Shown here one piece after another: positions 8,634-17,571 of a stretch of 64,000 nt of DNA; positions within the stretch are counted from its first letter, which is position 1, and each line of letters begins with the position of its first letter. The stretch comes from Pseudomonadales bacterium (GTDB taxonomy: Bacteria > Pseudomonadota > Gammaproteobacteria > Pseudomonadales > Azotimanducaceae), in assembly GCA_028285415.1 (NCBI GenBank), contig JANQPF010000005.1:310001-374000 (forward strand), given 5' to 3'. A program made the translations under genes and the position numbers. Below the pieces are notes generated by a model that saw nothing but the letters and a program-made list of their open reading frames with translations, was not told the origin of the DNA and ran no database searches.

Positions 8634-9683
8634 CTACTGCCCGAGGGTGTCCAGCATTGCACAAGCGCGATCGGAGCGGCTGCGGCAGGCGTCTTTGTGC
8701 TCGAGCGCCTTCGCCGAGCTTGCATTCCCGTCCAGCCCGCGCTTGTAAACGCCCTGAATAATCGCCGCCGAGCGGAACATGTTGTAAATGAGGTAGAACG
8801 GCCAGTTATCGATCTGGTCGCGTCCGGCGTGTTTGCAGTACTCAGCCACGAACTCCTCTTCGCTCGGAATGCCGGTGGCGGCGTAGTCGACGTTGCCGAG
8901 TCCTTCGTCCTCATACGATTCGCCGTGATACTCCTGGCAGATGTAGCCGAGGTCCGCCAGCGGATCGCCGAGGGTCGACAGCTCCCAATCGAGCACGGCC
9001 ACAATTTTCGGCTCGGTGGGGTGAATGAGCACGTTGCCGAGCCGGTAGTCGCCATGCACGATGACGGTGGTTGTGTCGGTTGGGATGTTGTCTGGCAGCC
9101 ATGCCATGAGCCGGTCCATGGCCGTCAGCTCCTCGGTTTTCGAGGCCACATACTGTTTGCTCCAGCGACCAATCTGACGCTCGTAGTAGTTGCCGGGACG
9201 GCCGAACTCGCCGAGACCAACCGCCGCTGGATCGACGCTGTGCAAGCTCGCCATGATGCGAGCCAGATCCAGATAAATGGCCTTGCGTTCGGCCGGTTCG
9301 AGCGCGGGCAGCTGCGTCTCGGTAAAAAGCCTGCCTTCGACCATCTCCATGACATAGAACTTGGTGCCGATGACGTCGGTGTCTTCGCAGAGGCAATACA
9401 TTCTAGGTACGGGTACGTCGGTGTCCCACAGGGCGTGCATGACGCGATATTCGCGATCCACCTGGTGAGCTGACGGCAGCAGTTCCCCCGGCGGCTGTTT
9501 ACGCAGCACGTACTTGCGTCCCGGGGTGATGAGCTGGAACGTGGGGTTCGACTGCCCCCCCTCGAACTGCTGTACGGTCAGCGGTCCCGCAAAATCTGTC
9601 ACGTGTTCGGCGAGATAACGTTCCAGAGCCGCCTCGTCGAAGCGGTGCGCCTCGCGGACTGCGGTTATTTCGACGTCGCTCAT
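8634..9683 (-). CDS. Aminoglycoside-phosphotransferase-like (ACAD10-type) kinase
   Basis: A 349-aa protein-kinase-fold phosphotransferase. The Brenner motif VHGDYRLGNVLIHP and the metal-binding VLDWELSTLGDPLADLGY are intact. The N-terminal GGQSNPTFQL and KYVLRKQPPGELL give the glycine-rich loop and the ATP-binding Lys. This subgroup is commonly found with acyl-CoA dehydrogenases and is linked to hydroxyacyl-CoA metabolism, not drug resistance. That fits the enoyl-CoA hydratase nearby. Start ATG 9683 has GGGGGA a few bases upstream and is preferred to the longer open frame reaching 9773. It is convergent with the hybrid kinase. Confidence 0.88.
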   Translation of the reverse strand: MSDVEITAVREAHRFDEAALERYLAEHVTDFAGPLTVQQFEGGQSNPTFQLITPGRKYVLRKQPPGELLPSAHQVDREYRVMHALWDTDVPVPRMYCLCEDTDVIGTKFYVMEMVEGRLFTETQLPALEPAERKAIYLDLARIMASLHSVDPAAVGLGEFGRPGNYYERQIGRWSKQYVASKTEELTAMDRLMAWLPDNIPTDTTTVIVHGDYRLGNVLIHPTEPKIVAVLDWELSTLGDPLADLGYICQEYHGESYEDEGLGNVDYAATGIPSEEEFVAEYCKHAGRDQIDNWPFYLIYNMFRSAAIIQGVYKRGLDGNASSAKALEHKDACRSRSDRACAMLDTLGQ

Positions 9684-9788
9684 GTCATTCCCCCGGTATC
9701 CAGTGCGGCGCGTAGCATACGGGTTGATCTTCGGGAGGGCAAAATGCACGCTATGAGGCGAATCATTACGCATCCATAGGGGGAGACT

Positions 9789-10790
9789 TTGGCGCTCAAA
9801 AAACGCATCGCCGTGACGGTACCGGCAGGCCCGAACATATCAGACACCGTGGCAAGGCTGCGCTGGGCGGAAGACAACGGCATCCCAGATGCCTGGTTTT
9901 CCGATTCGGGTGCGCCGGACACGCTCACTCAGATCGCCGCGGTTGGACATCAGACGAACGACATCCGCATTGGCGTTGCGGTCACCCCGGTATACACCCG
10001 TTCACCCTCGGTCATTGCCGCGTCGGCGAACGTGATCGAGCAGGTGATTCCGGGTCGGTTTGTGATTGGGCTGGGCTCCTCCAGCCAGACCATCATGGGT
10101 CAGTGGAACGGTATCCCGCTCGACAAGCCACTCACCCGGGTGAAGGAAACCGCTGAACTCGTGCGCATCATGCTGACGGGCGAGAAAACCAATTTTGAAG
10201 GAGAAACGCTCTACAGCCGCGGCTACCGACAGGCGCCGCTCGAGAATCCGCCGCCGATCTATCTTGCGGCGTTGCGCCCCAAGATGATCGAGATGGCGGC
10301 GGAAGTTGGCGACGGCGTGATCTTCAACCTCTGGCCCAAAGGGGCACTGCCGAAGATGATGGAGCATGTGCGTATTGGCGCGGAAAAAGCAGGTAAAAAC
10401 GCGGCGGACGTCGAGATCGTCAACCGGGCGATGGTGCTTTGTACGGATGACAAGGAGTACGGCAGGAATCTATTCCGCGCGGCGTTCGGCCCCTATTACG
10501 CAACGCCCGTTTACAACCGCTTCCTGGCGTGGGCGGGGTATGAGGAAGCCGCTAACACCATCACCGAAGGCTGGGCCCAGAAAGACCGGGCCAAGACTGG
10601 TGGTGCGTTGACCGACGAGATGATCGACGAGATTGGCATCATCGGAAACGAAGAGGAGATCCAGGAACGCGTTCAGGCTGATGCAGATGGCGGTGTGCAC
10701 ACGCACATCATTGCGCCGCTGGCGGGGAATAAAGAGGATCTGGAACGCACCTTCAACGCGTTCACCGGCTCAGCGTTCCAGTTCAAATAG
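9789..10790 (+). CDS. LLM-class (F420-type) oxidoreductase
   Basis: A 333-aa luciferase-like protein. Marks of the family are the strand RIAVTVPAG, GVAVTPVYTRSPSVIA, VIPGRFVIGLGSSSQTIMGQW and EVGDGVIFNLW. It belongs to a different subgroup from the Rv3520c-like gene, judging by its long insert after residue 215. The start is TTG 9789 behind GGGGGAGAC, since no ATG lies near the conserved first strand. The substrate is unknown. The enoyl-CoA hydratase gene starts 11 bases after its stop, so the pair is probably one transcription unit and may act in one catabolic route. Confidence 0.85.
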   Translation: MALKKRIAVTVPAGPNISDTVARLRWAEDNGIPDAWFSDSGAPDTLTQIAAVGHQTNDIRIGVAVTPVYTRSPSVIAASANVIEQVIPGRFVIGLGSSSQTIMGQWNGIPLDKPLTRVKETAELVRIMLTGEKTNFEGETLYSRGYRQAPLENPPPIYLAALRPKMIEMAAEVGDGVIFNLWPKGALPKMMEHVRIGAEKAGKNAADVEIVNRAMVLCTDDKEYGRNLFRAAFGPYYATPVYNRFLAWAGYEEAANTITEGWAQKDRAKTGGALTDEMIDEIGIIGNEEEIQERVQADADGGVHTHIIAPLAGNKEDLERTFNAFTGSAFQFK

Positions 10791-10801
10791 GACAGACGCA
10801 G

Positions 10802-11653
10802 ATGGAATACACCAAAATCATCGTCGACGAACCACTGCCCCAGGTGCAGCGGATCACCCTGAATCGTCCCGAGAAAAGAAACCCGCTATCGAATGAGCTG
10901 CGCACGCAGATGTTCCATGCGCTGGAAACTGCAGATCAGAATCCGGACATCCGTGTGACCATCATCCGCGGCGCCGGGCCTTGTTTCTCGGCCGGCTATG
11001 ACCTGCAGTCGGACGTGTCGAAAGATCAGCCGTTTTATACCGCGGGCGGCCTTGCCAACTGGCCGCGTCACGTGGTGGAAGGGTTCTTCAAAATCTGGGA
11101 TCTGGCGAAGCCCGTCATTGCCCAGGTGCACGGCTATTGCCTGGCTGGCGGCACGGAACTCGCCACCGCCTGCGACCTCGTATACGTCGCCGAAGACGCC
11201 AGGATCGGGTATCCCGTCGTGCGCTCCATCAGTCCGCCGGATAATCAGTTCTATCCATGGATCGTAGGCCTGCGTCGCGCCATGGAACTCATGCTGACGG
11301 GAGATCACATGAGCGGCGCTGAGGCGGCAGAGAGCGGTTTTGCCAACCGTGCGTTTCCGGCGGAGCAACTCGAGGAAGAGGTGTTGCGTATTGCCGAACG
11401 GGTGGCCAAGACGCCGACAGATCTGCAACAGATCAACAAACGTGCCGTGCACCGACAGATGGATGCCATGGGCATTCGCGCCGGGATTCGTGCGGGCACG
11501 GAGATGCAGCAGCTGGCAACGTTCACGCAGACGACCCAGGCTCATCTTGCGGATATGCGCAAGGGCTTGACCCAGGCGCTGTCGAAACGCGACGAGGCTT
11601 TCGGCGACTATCGGACGGCAAGCGACCAGCCGGCAAACGAAAAAGACGAATGA
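10802..11653 (+). CDS. Enoyl-CoA hydratase/isomerase (crotonase family)
   Basis: A 283-aa crotonase-fold enzyme acting on acyl-CoA thioesters. RITLNRPEKRNPLSNELR and GPCFSAGYDLQSD give the first half of the oxyanion hole. VHGYCLAGGTELATACDLVYV gives the second, with a Glu at the position of the catalytic acid. Roles in the family range from hydratase to isomerase to dehalogenase, so the exact reaction is open. The stop overlaps the next start (ATGA at 11650), which suggests translational coupling to the sodium symporter. That pairing raises the idea of uptake and breakdown of an organic acid. Confidence 0.9.
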   Translation: MEYTKIIVDEPLPQVQRITLNRPEKRNPLSNELRTQMFHALETADQNPDIRVTIIRGAGPCFSAGYDLQSDVSKDQPFYTAGGLANWPRHVVEGFFKIWDLAKPVIAQVHGYCLAGGTELATACDLVYVAEDARIGYPVVRSISPPDNQFYPWIVGLRRAMELMLTGDHMSGAEAAESGFANRAFPAEQLEEEVLRIAERVAKTPTDLQQINKRAVHRQMDAMGIRAGIRAGTEMQQLATFTQTTQAHLADMRKGLTQALSKRDEAFGDYRTASDQPANEKDE

Positions 11654-13035
11654 CCACCGTTCTGATCACCCTCGTGGTGTATCAGGCGGCTCTTCTCAGC
11701 TTGGGGTGGTGGGCGCGTCGGCGTTCCACCACAACGGAAGGCTACTTCATCGGAGGTCGTGAGCTCGGCCCCTGGGTTGCGGCACTGAGCTACGCTGCAG
11801 GCTCTTCCTCTGCCTGGTCGATTCTCGGCGTCAGCGGCATTGCGTTCAGCCAGGGTATCAGCGCGCTGTGGCTCCTGCCGGGCACGCTCACCGGTCATCT
11901 CGTGGTCTGGTTCTGGATGGCACCGCGTTTGCGAAGCTTGAGCCACTCGGGCCGTCTTCTCACCTTAACCGACGTGCTCGCGCGCGATCAGGATGCGCGT
12001 TGGGCGAAGCTGACCTATCGGCTGAGCGCGATTGTCATTCTGTTTTCCTTCGTTTTTTACATTGCCGCGCAGTTTCAGGGAGCGGCCAACACCTTCACCG
12101 CGGTATTCGATTTCGACTTTGTGCTTGCGCTCCTTGTTGGCGCTGCGGTGGTGTTGGTCTACACGCTATGGGGCGGTTTCTGGGCGGTCAGCGTGACGGA
12201 TGCGTTGCAGGCAGGACTCATGCTCGTGGCCGCCGTGCTGCTGCCTGTGGTAGCGCTGATTGAGGTTGGTGGTTTCGGGGCGTTGCTCGCAGAAGCCGGC
12301 AGCAACGCTGACCCTTACTGGCAGTGGCTCGGCGGGCATAGTGGGTGGTTTGCGCTCGGTTTCTTCCTCGGGATGGTGAGTATCGGGTTCGGGCCGCTGG
12401 GGCAGCCGCATCTCCTCAATCGGCTCATGGCCATGCGTTCGGGGCGGGAGATTGCGCTGGCCCGGCGGGTGGCGCTGAGCTGGTTTGTGATTGTGCTCTC
12501 CGGCATGTTCGTGCTGGGGCTTTGCGGTCATGTGCTCCTCGTTGCGAATGCAGAGCCCGAGCAGATTTTCTTTACCCTCGCCGAAACGCTGTTACCGCCT
12601 GTGCTCACGGGCGTGCTGATTGCCGCGGTGCTGTCGGCCATCATGTCGACCGCCGACAGCCAACTCCTGGTGGCGGGTGCGGCCATTCATCACGATCTCG
12701 CGCGCGGTGCCGGACCGGCGTACGCCTCCCGACTGGCTGTGGCTGGCGTTGCGGTTGCCGCCGTCGTGCTGGCGCTCGCCCTGCCGGAATCGATATTTTC
12801 CAGAGTGCTGTTTGCCTGGAACGCGCTCGGCGCTGCATTCGGACCGGTGGTTGTGGCCCGCCTGCTTGGCTGGCGGCTTGCCGGACCGAGCGTGCCGCTG
12901 GCGATTGCGCTCGGATTTGGTTTGACGGTGCTCTTCTACAGCCTGCCGAACGGTCCAGGTGATCTCTGGGAACGGGCCGTGCCTTTTATCGCCGCGTTTG
13001 TCACACTTCTGGCCGCTCGATCGTCTGCTAAATAG
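11650..13035 (+). CDS. Sodium:solute symporter (SSS family)
   Basis: A 461-aa membrane protein with about 12-13 hydrophobic segments. The N-terminal ATTEG-like stretch (RSTTTEGYFIGGREL), YAAGSSSAWSILGVSG and the later LSAIMSTADSQLLVAG (sodium-site helix) are typical of the PutP/PanF branch. It should import an organic solute with sodium. It overlaps the enoyl-CoA hydratase by four bases, so the substrate may feed that enzyme. Exact substrate unknown. Confidence 0.9.
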   Translation: MTTVLITLVVYQAALLSLGWWARRRSTTTEGYFIGGRELGPWVAALSYAAGSSSAWSILGVSGIAFSQGISALWLLPGTLTGHLVVWFWMAPRLRSLSHSGRLLTLTDVLARDQDARWAKLTYRLSAIVILFSFVFYIAAQFQGAANTFTAVFDFDFVLALLVGAAVVLVYTLWGGFWAVSVTDALQAGLMLVAAVLLPVVALIEVGGFGALLAEAGSNADPYWQWLGGHSGWFALGFFLGMVSIGFGPLGQPHLLNRLMAMRSGREIALARRVALSWFVIVLSGMFVLGLCGHVLLVANAEPEQIFFTLAETLLPPVLTGVLIAAVLSAIMSTADSQLLVAGAAIHHDLARGAGPAYASRLAVAGVAVAAVVLALALPESIFSRVLFAWNALGAAFGPVVVARLLGWRLAGPSVPLAIALGFGLTVLFYSLPNGPGDLWERAVPFIAAFVTLLAARSSAK

Positions 13036-13054
13036 GACAGACGAGGAGAACGAC

Positions 13055-13693
13055 ATGCTGAAGCAGATACAGGCGGGCAGCGGCGCTTTGTTTGCCGTGT
13101 TCGTGGCGCTGCATCTGGTCAACACGTGGCTGGCTGGCCTCGGTCCCGCGGCTTACGACGGGGTGCAGAGTGTGCTGCGCAGCGTCTATCAGTTCGCGCC
13201 GGTTGAAGCGCTGCTGCTGGCCGCGCTCGCCGTGCATCTTGTGGTTGGCATCATGCGCATCGTAACCGAGCCGAAGCGGCAGCTGAGCACGCGAGCACGC
13301 TGGCATCGTTACGCTGGCTTTTTTCTGGCGCTTTTCATTGGCGGTCACATTCTTGCGGTTCGTGGTTCATCCTGGTTCTACGACGTGTACCCGGGTTTTG
13401 AAGGTCTGGCGTTCTCCGTGGCTGCCGTGCCGGCCTATTTTTATCCCTACTACTTTCTGCTGGGTACGGCGGGTTTCTATCACGCGCTGAACGGCCTCAG
13501 CATTGCGCTGCCGCGTCTCGGACTGAGCTTCCGTTTGCCGACTTCCGGTCTCAAGGTCGCAACGCTGGGCGCAGCGGCGCTGATGACCGTCTCCCTGCTT
13601 GGCTTTGGCGGCGTGCTGTTTGACGTCGGCAATCCAGCGGACAGCCCTTTTGCCAAGCTCGCTCTCGAGATTGTCGATGGACTGGCAGAATAA
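13055..13693 (+). CDS. Small multi-pass membrane protein resembling cytochrome b subunits (SdhC-like fold)
   Basis: A 212-aa protein with about five hydrophobic helices (residues 5-25, 50-72, 88-107, 120-150, 170-200). Several histidines sit in helices (FVALHLVN, AVHLVVGIMRI, HRYAGFF-x6-GGHILA). That pattern recalls membrane heme-b subunits of succinate dehydrogenase-like enzymes. No catalytic subunit lies alongside. ATG 13055 follows GACGAGGAGAA. The end overlaps the start of the ECF41 sigma gene by 17 bases, so the two are translationally linked and probably functionally paired. Heme binding is an inference from histidine placement only. Confidence 0.65.
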   Translation: MLKQIQAGSGALFAVFVALHLVNTWLAGLGPAAYDGVQSVLRSVYQFAPVEALLLAALAVHLVVGIMRIVTEPKRQLSTRARWHRYAGFFLALFIGGHILAVRGSSWFYDVYPGFEGLAFSVAAVPAYFYPYYFLLGTAGFYHALNGLSIALPRLGLSFRLPTSGLKVATLGAAALMTVSLLGFGGVLFDVGNPADSPFAKLALEIVDGLAE

Positions 13694-14555
13694 CCCGCGA
13701 CTGAAATCCCTCGTCTACGGGATGCTCGGGTCCGTTGCGGATGCGGAAGACGTCCTCCAGGACGCGGTGTTGAAACTGCACCAGACGGATCCGCCGCCGG
13801 AAGTGCCAGAGGCGTTCCTGTATCGGGTTGTCAGCAATCTCTGCATCGACCGGCTTCGTGCCGAGCGCGTGCGCCGCAAGCATTACGAAGGACCGTGGTT
13901 ACCCGATCCGTACCCGGTGGATGACACCCTGGAGCTTGCGTCACTGGCGGAACAGCTCACAACGGGCTTTCTGCTCCTCCTCGAAAACCTCTCGCCGGCG
14001 GAGCGCGTGGTGTACGTGCTGCGTGAAGGATTCGATTTCAGCTTTTCGGAAATTGCGTCGCTCCTCGACATATCCGCAGCCAATGCGCGCCAGCGGGCCA
14101 CACGGGCGCGAGCGCGGCTGCGTGAGATCAGTGAGCCGAACCCGGCGCCGAAATCTGCACAGAAGGCGGTGCTCGAGGACCTAGTGATGCGAATTGCTGC
14201 TGACGATGTGGCGGGTGTGGTTGCCCTGCTCAAGGAAGATGCGGTGGTGCTGACGGACGGCGGTGGGGTGGTGAGCGCCGCCATCAGGCCGATCACGGGG
14301 CGTGCGCGCATTGCCCAGGTACTTACGTTCCTGGGTCGCAAGGCGGCGGGCGAGGGTGGGGTGGAGTTCGAGTGGCTGGATGTCCCTGTGGGCATAGCGC
14401 TCTTGATGCGCCAGCACGGTGCGCCGCACTCGTGCTATCAGATCGAGGTGGCGGACGGCCGGGTGCAACGGCTCTTCGTCATGCGCAATCCGCACAAGCT
14501 CGCGCATCTGGCGGCGGTGACAGGCAAGGCAGCAACCCGCACACTAGCGTTTTGA
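13677..14555 (+). CDS. ECF41-type RNA polymerase sigma factor with SnoaL-like C-terminal domain
   Basis: A 292-aa sigma factor. Region 2 (GMLGSVADAEDVLQDAVLKL, RVVSNLCIDRL) and region 4 (FSFSEIASLLDISAANARQR) are clear. The three marks of ECF41 are present: a WLPEP-like linker (WLPDP, residues 74-78), DGGG (194-197) in the SnoaL-like extension, and an NPDKL-like NPHKL (271-275). In this family the fused tail controls activity in place of a separate anti-sigma factor. ECF41 genes usually sit beside a carboxymuconolactone decarboxylase or oxidoreductase. Here the overlapping partner is a small membrane protein instead. Start ATG 13677. Confidence 0.9.
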   Translation: MDWQNNPRLKSLVYGMLGSVADAEDVLQDAVLKLHQTDPPPEVPEAFLYRVVSNLCIDRLRAERVRRKHYEGPWLPDPYPVDDTLELASLAEQLTTGFLLLLENLSPAERVVYVLREGFDFSFSEIASLLDISAANARQRATRARARLREISEPNPAPKSAQKAVLEDLVMRIAADDVAGVVALLKEDAVVLTDGGGVVSAAIRPITGRARIAQVLTFLGRKAAGEGGVEFEWLDVPVGIALLMRQHGAPHSCYQIEVADGRVQRLFVMRNPHKLAHLAAVTGKAATRTLAF

Positions 14556-14570
14556 GCGTGGGGTTGATGG

Positions 14571-14783
14571 GTGAGCGATCTGGGCGAGACCATTGAGCTG
14601 GTCTTTCCGTATCCGTACCGGTTGCTCGGCGCGGCGGTGTCGCCGCGCTATCGTGCGCACGTGCGTCGGCTCTATCGCGACAACAGCTGGCGCTGGGTAT
14701 TGACGGACGTTCTGGTGTCCGGGTTTTTCGCGGGCGTAGAGCTCTTGCTCGTTGGCGTCGTGATCTACGCCCTGCTCCTGTGA
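14571..14783 (+). CDS. Small hypothetical membrane protein
   Basis: A 70-aa protein with one hydrophobic C-terminal helix (about residues 46-70, VLVSGFFAGVELLLVGVVIY). The N-terminal half is Arg/Tyr-rich (YPYRLLGAAVSPRYRAHVRRLYRD). The start is GTG 14571, with no ATG in frame. It lies 15 bases after the sigma factor in the same direction and probably shares its transcript. No family recognised. Confidence 0.55.
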   Translation: MSDLGETIELVFPYPYRLLGAAVSPRYRAHVRRLYRDNSWRWVLTDVLVSGFFAGVELLLVGVVIYALLL

Positions 14784-14791
14784 GCGATCGA

Positions 14792-15244
14792 TCAGTCGTT
14801 CAGTTTTTTCAGCTTTTTCTTCAGCTTCTTGTTCGCCTTCTTGAGGGCTTTGACCTCAGCCTGCATCGTTTCGAGGGCTGAGACTTCAGCGGGTTTGCCG
14901 AAATGCTCTTCCCTGGACTTCAGCTCCACCGCCGTGCGGTCGACGTTGCGGTTGAACACGGTAAACCCTTCGAGATTGACGTTGCCGGTGTTGCAGACCG
15001 CGTGAAACTGACCGGCAGGGACCACGGCAATGCTGCCGGGTTGCAGTTCGTGCACGTCGTTTTCGATTTGAATGCTGCCCGTGCCTTTCTGCACGACCAG
15101 AATTTCTTCAACCAGCGTGTGGCTGTGCCCTTCGTTGGCCTCACCGGGCGCCATGCATACAGATACGTAGCCGAGCTCGGAGAGCTTGGCTGAGCGTACC
15201 GCTCGGACTGCGGCGAAATCGCGGTTGTTGAGTACGTGTCCCAT
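14792..15244 (-). CDS. Cupin-domain protein with lysine-rich coiled tail
   Basis: A 150-aa protein. Residues 30-100 form a single cupin barrel: EGHSHTLVEEILVVQKGTG is motif 1 (the usual second His is Val-rich but the Glu is present), and PAGQFHAVCNTG is motif 2 with its His. It could bind a metal and a small ligand. The last 25 residues are a heptad-like, very Lys-rich helix (KALKKANKKLKKKLKKL) that may drive dimerisation or bind nucleic acid or membrane. Function unknown. A DUF4396-like gene lies 27 bases upstream on the same strand. Confidence 0.75.
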   Translation of the reverse strand: MGHVLNNRDFAAVRAVRSAKLSELGYVSVCMAPGEANEGHSHTLVEEILVVQKGTGSIQIENDVHELQPGSIAVVPAGQFHAVCNTGNVNLEGFTVFNRNVDRTAVELKSREEHFGKPAEVSALETMQAEVKALKKANKKLKKKLKKLND

Positions 15245-15271
15245 GTTTTCCTCCAGTTTTCTCTGTGCCTG

Positions 15272-15712
15272 TCAGTGGCAGGCAACGCCAAATTTTTTCA
15301 GTCGCCAGTAATTGTACGGCCAGGGTGTCACGAAGCCGGCCGCAAGGCTTGGAATAATGGACCACCAGGTCAGCTTGAGCGAACCCACAAGGACCCAGTC
15401 GGTGGTGTTCATGGCAATCTCCATCGAGATCATGGACACCAGGCTCATGCCGAACGCTGTGCGCAATCCGTTCAGCCACCCCATCTGGCGGCTGAGAATG
15501 ACGGTTTCCAGCGCGATGCTCGTGATGAGGCCATTCATGATGGCCAGTATCATCACCAGCATCGGGTTGGTTTCCGGCGACCAGATCTGAAACGCAGCGA
15601 TGGTGCCGAAATCTCCGATGGCGCAGCCGAGCAGGCACCAGGCAGTGTTGCGCGCGGACTGTCGCCACGTGTGGCGGCATCGCCAGTGAAAGTTGTCGAT
15701 CGCTTCTGCCAT
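15272..15712 (-). CDS. DUF4396-like integral membrane protein
   Basis: A 146-aa protein with about four hydrophobic helices. Its N-terminus, HWRCRHTWRQSARNTAWCL, and C-terminus, GFVTPWPYNYWRLKKFGVACH, match what I recall of DUF4396, whose members are small membrane proteins of unknown role with conserved Cys and His at both ends. A metal or heme role is possible but only an inference. It is followed on the same strand by the cupin gene and divergent from a histidine phosphatase gene. Confidence 0.65.
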   Translation of the reverse strand: MAEAIDNFHWRCRHTWRQSARNTAWCLLGCAIGDFGTIAAFQIWSPETNPMLVMILAIMNGLITSIALETVILSRQMGWLNGLRTAFGMSLVSMISMEIAMNTTDWVLVGSLKLTWWSIIPSLAAGFVTPWPYNYWRLKKFGVACH

Positions 15713-15792
15713 GAGCTCGATACTACCACGAAGGTCAATACGCTCTGGTCGATGCTATGCTACGCGGCCGTTAGCGAAGGATTGTCGACTGC

Positions 15793-16452
15793 GTGAAACA
15801 TCTATACATCGTGCGTCATGGACAGACGGAGTGGAACGTCGAAGCGCGCATGCAGGGCCGTCTTGATTCGCCTTTGACGGAGCTTGGCCGCGAACAGGCT
15901 GGACAGAACGGCGCTCTGCTGAAGGAGCTGGGCGGCGTGGATCGGCTCTGGGTTTCGCCCTCGGGCCGAACGATGGAAACGGCCTACATCATCAATTCTT
16001 TCACCCGGGCGCGGATCGATTTTGCCGATGAACTGATGGAGCGCGACTGTGGCCACTGGTCGGGACAGACGGTGGCTGAGATTGAAGCGGCGTTTCCTGA
16101 TCTCTGGGCCGCGCGGGATGCGGATCCGTACTGGTTTCAACCGCCGGGCGGTGAAAACCTGCAGGACATGCTGGAGCGCTCGCACGGTTTTCTCGATGAA
16201 TTGTTTGATCTCGACTGGGATGCCATTGCGCTGGTGACGCACGGGGTGATGTCCAAAGTGGTGCTGAAGTTCTTCCTGGGATTGAACGAGGTGGAAACGG
16301 CCCGCCTCAGGCATCCGAACGACCTTGTATATCGCTTGACGTTCAATGCTGAGGACATAGAAACTGAACACTTTGTTGCCGGCGGTACTGCGCAATCGGG
16401 ACTGTTGCGTTCGACGGATGGCCAGCACATAGAGCCGCTCAATCGAAACTGA
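15793..16452 (+). CDS. Histidine phosphatase-family protein (phosphoglycerate-mutase-like)
   Basis: A 219-aa protein with the RHG signature YIVRHGQTEWN (residues 5-15) carrying the phospho-accepting His. GRLDSPLTELGREQA and the later ALVTHGVMSKV, with the second catalytic His, are also present. Members dephosphorylate sugar phosphates, nucleotides or cobalamin precursors, and the substrate here is open. It starts with GTG 15793, as no ATG precedes the conserved first strand. It is divergent from the DUF4396 gene. Confidence 0.88.
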   Translation: MKHLYIVRHGQTEWNVEARMQGRLDSPLTELGREQAGQNGALLKELGGVDRLWVSPSGRTMETAYIINSFTRARIDFADELMERDCGHWSGQTVAEIEAAFPDLWAARDADPYWFQPPGGENLQDMLERSHGFLDELFDLDWDAIALVTHGVMSKVVLKFFLGLNEVETARLRHPNDLVYRLTFNAEDIETEHFVAGGTAQSGLLRSTDGQHIEPLNRN

Positions 16453-16527
16453 CCACAAGATCAGGACACTGAGCGTGCGCTGAAATCTCGAAAGAAATCG
16501 AACAAGATTACGCACACAGGGGGAATC

Positions 16528-17532
16528 ATGAAGGTAGACGGCGGCGTTGGTGCCGATCTGAACACAGTGGGCGCGCAGGCGCAGGAACTCGAAGAGATGG
16601 GCTATGCGGGAGTCATGACGGCGGAAACGGCCCACGACCCCTTCTTCCCGTTGCTTGTCGCGGCGCAGAACACCGAGAAAGTTGAGCTGGTGACGTCCAT
16701 TGCCGTGGCGTTTGCGCGTACGCCGATGATTCTCGCCAATATTGGTCACGACCTGAACGCGTTCTCCAAGGGCCGCTTTGTGCTGGGCCTCGGTTCGCAG
16801 ATCAAGCCCCATATCACCAAGCGGTTCAGCATGCCGTGGTCGTCTCCGGCAGCGCGGATGCGCGAGTATATCCTCGCGATGCGCGCCATCTGGGCGACCT
16901 GGCACGACGGCAAGCCGCTGGAGTTTACCGGCAAATTCTATACGCACACGCTGATGACGCCGTTCTTCACGCCTACCGACTGCGACTATGGCGCTCCCAA
17001 GGTATTCCTTGCCGCGGTGGGCCCGCGAATGACGGAAGTGGCGGGGGAGGTTGCCGACGGCATGATTGCGCATGCGTTCACGACCGAGAAGTACCTGCGT
17101 GAAACGACGCTGCCCGCGCTGGAACGTGGATTTGCCAAAGCGGGCAAGTCGCGCGAGGACTTTGAAATCAGCTATCCGGTGTTTGTCGTGACGGGTCAGA
17201 CTGAGGAAGAGCTCGCAGAAGCCAAAGTCGCCACCTGTAAGCAGATTGCCTTCTACGGCTCTACGCCCGCTTACAAGCCGGTGCTCGACAGCATTGACGC
17301 GGGTGAGCTCCAGGGTGAGCTCAACACGATGTCCAAGCAGGGGCGCTGGGACGAGATGGGTACGCTGATCACACCCGACATCCTCGAGGCGTTTGCCGTG
17401 ATTGGCGAGCCGCAGACCATCGCCGGGCAGATCAAAACGCGCTACGGAGATCTCATCGACCGCACGTCTGCTGCATACGCGCACATACCGAAGTCGGAGC
17501 GTGCAAAAATCATTGCCGAGCTCGCGGCCTGA
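16528..17532 (+). CDS. LLM-class F420-dependent oxidoreductase (TIGR03617-like), copy 1
   Basis: A 334-aa luciferase-like enzyme. TAETAHDPFFPLLVAAQ, TSIAVAFARTPMILANIGHD, SKGRFVLGLGSQIKPHITKR and TEVAGEVADGMIAHAF fit the actinobacterial-type TIGR03617 group of F420-linked oxidoreductases. It is start-aligned and very similar along its whole length to the next gene, which suggests a tandem duplication. It starts at ATG 16528 after AGGGGGAATC. Substrate unknown. F420 dependence rests on family membership. Confidence 0.87.
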   Translation: MKVDGGVGADLNTVGAQAQELEEMGYAGVMTAETAHDPFFPLLVAAQNTEKVELVTSIAVAFARTPMILANIGHDLNAFSKGRFVLGLGSQIKPHITKRFSMPWSSPAARMREYILAMRAIWATWHDGKPLEFTGKFYTHTLMTPFFTPTDCDYGAPKVFLAAVGPRMTEVAGEVADGMIAHAFTTEKYLRETTLPALERGFAKAGKSREDFEISYPVFVVTGQTEEELAEAKVATCKQIAFYGSTPAYKPVLDSIDAGELQGELNTMSKQGRWDEMGTLITPDILEAFAVIGEPQTIAGQIKTRYGDLIDRTSAAYAHIPKSERAKIIAELAA

Positions 17533-17571
17533 GCACGATAAAATTGGCGTAAGAAGAAGGAGGGAGGCAAC

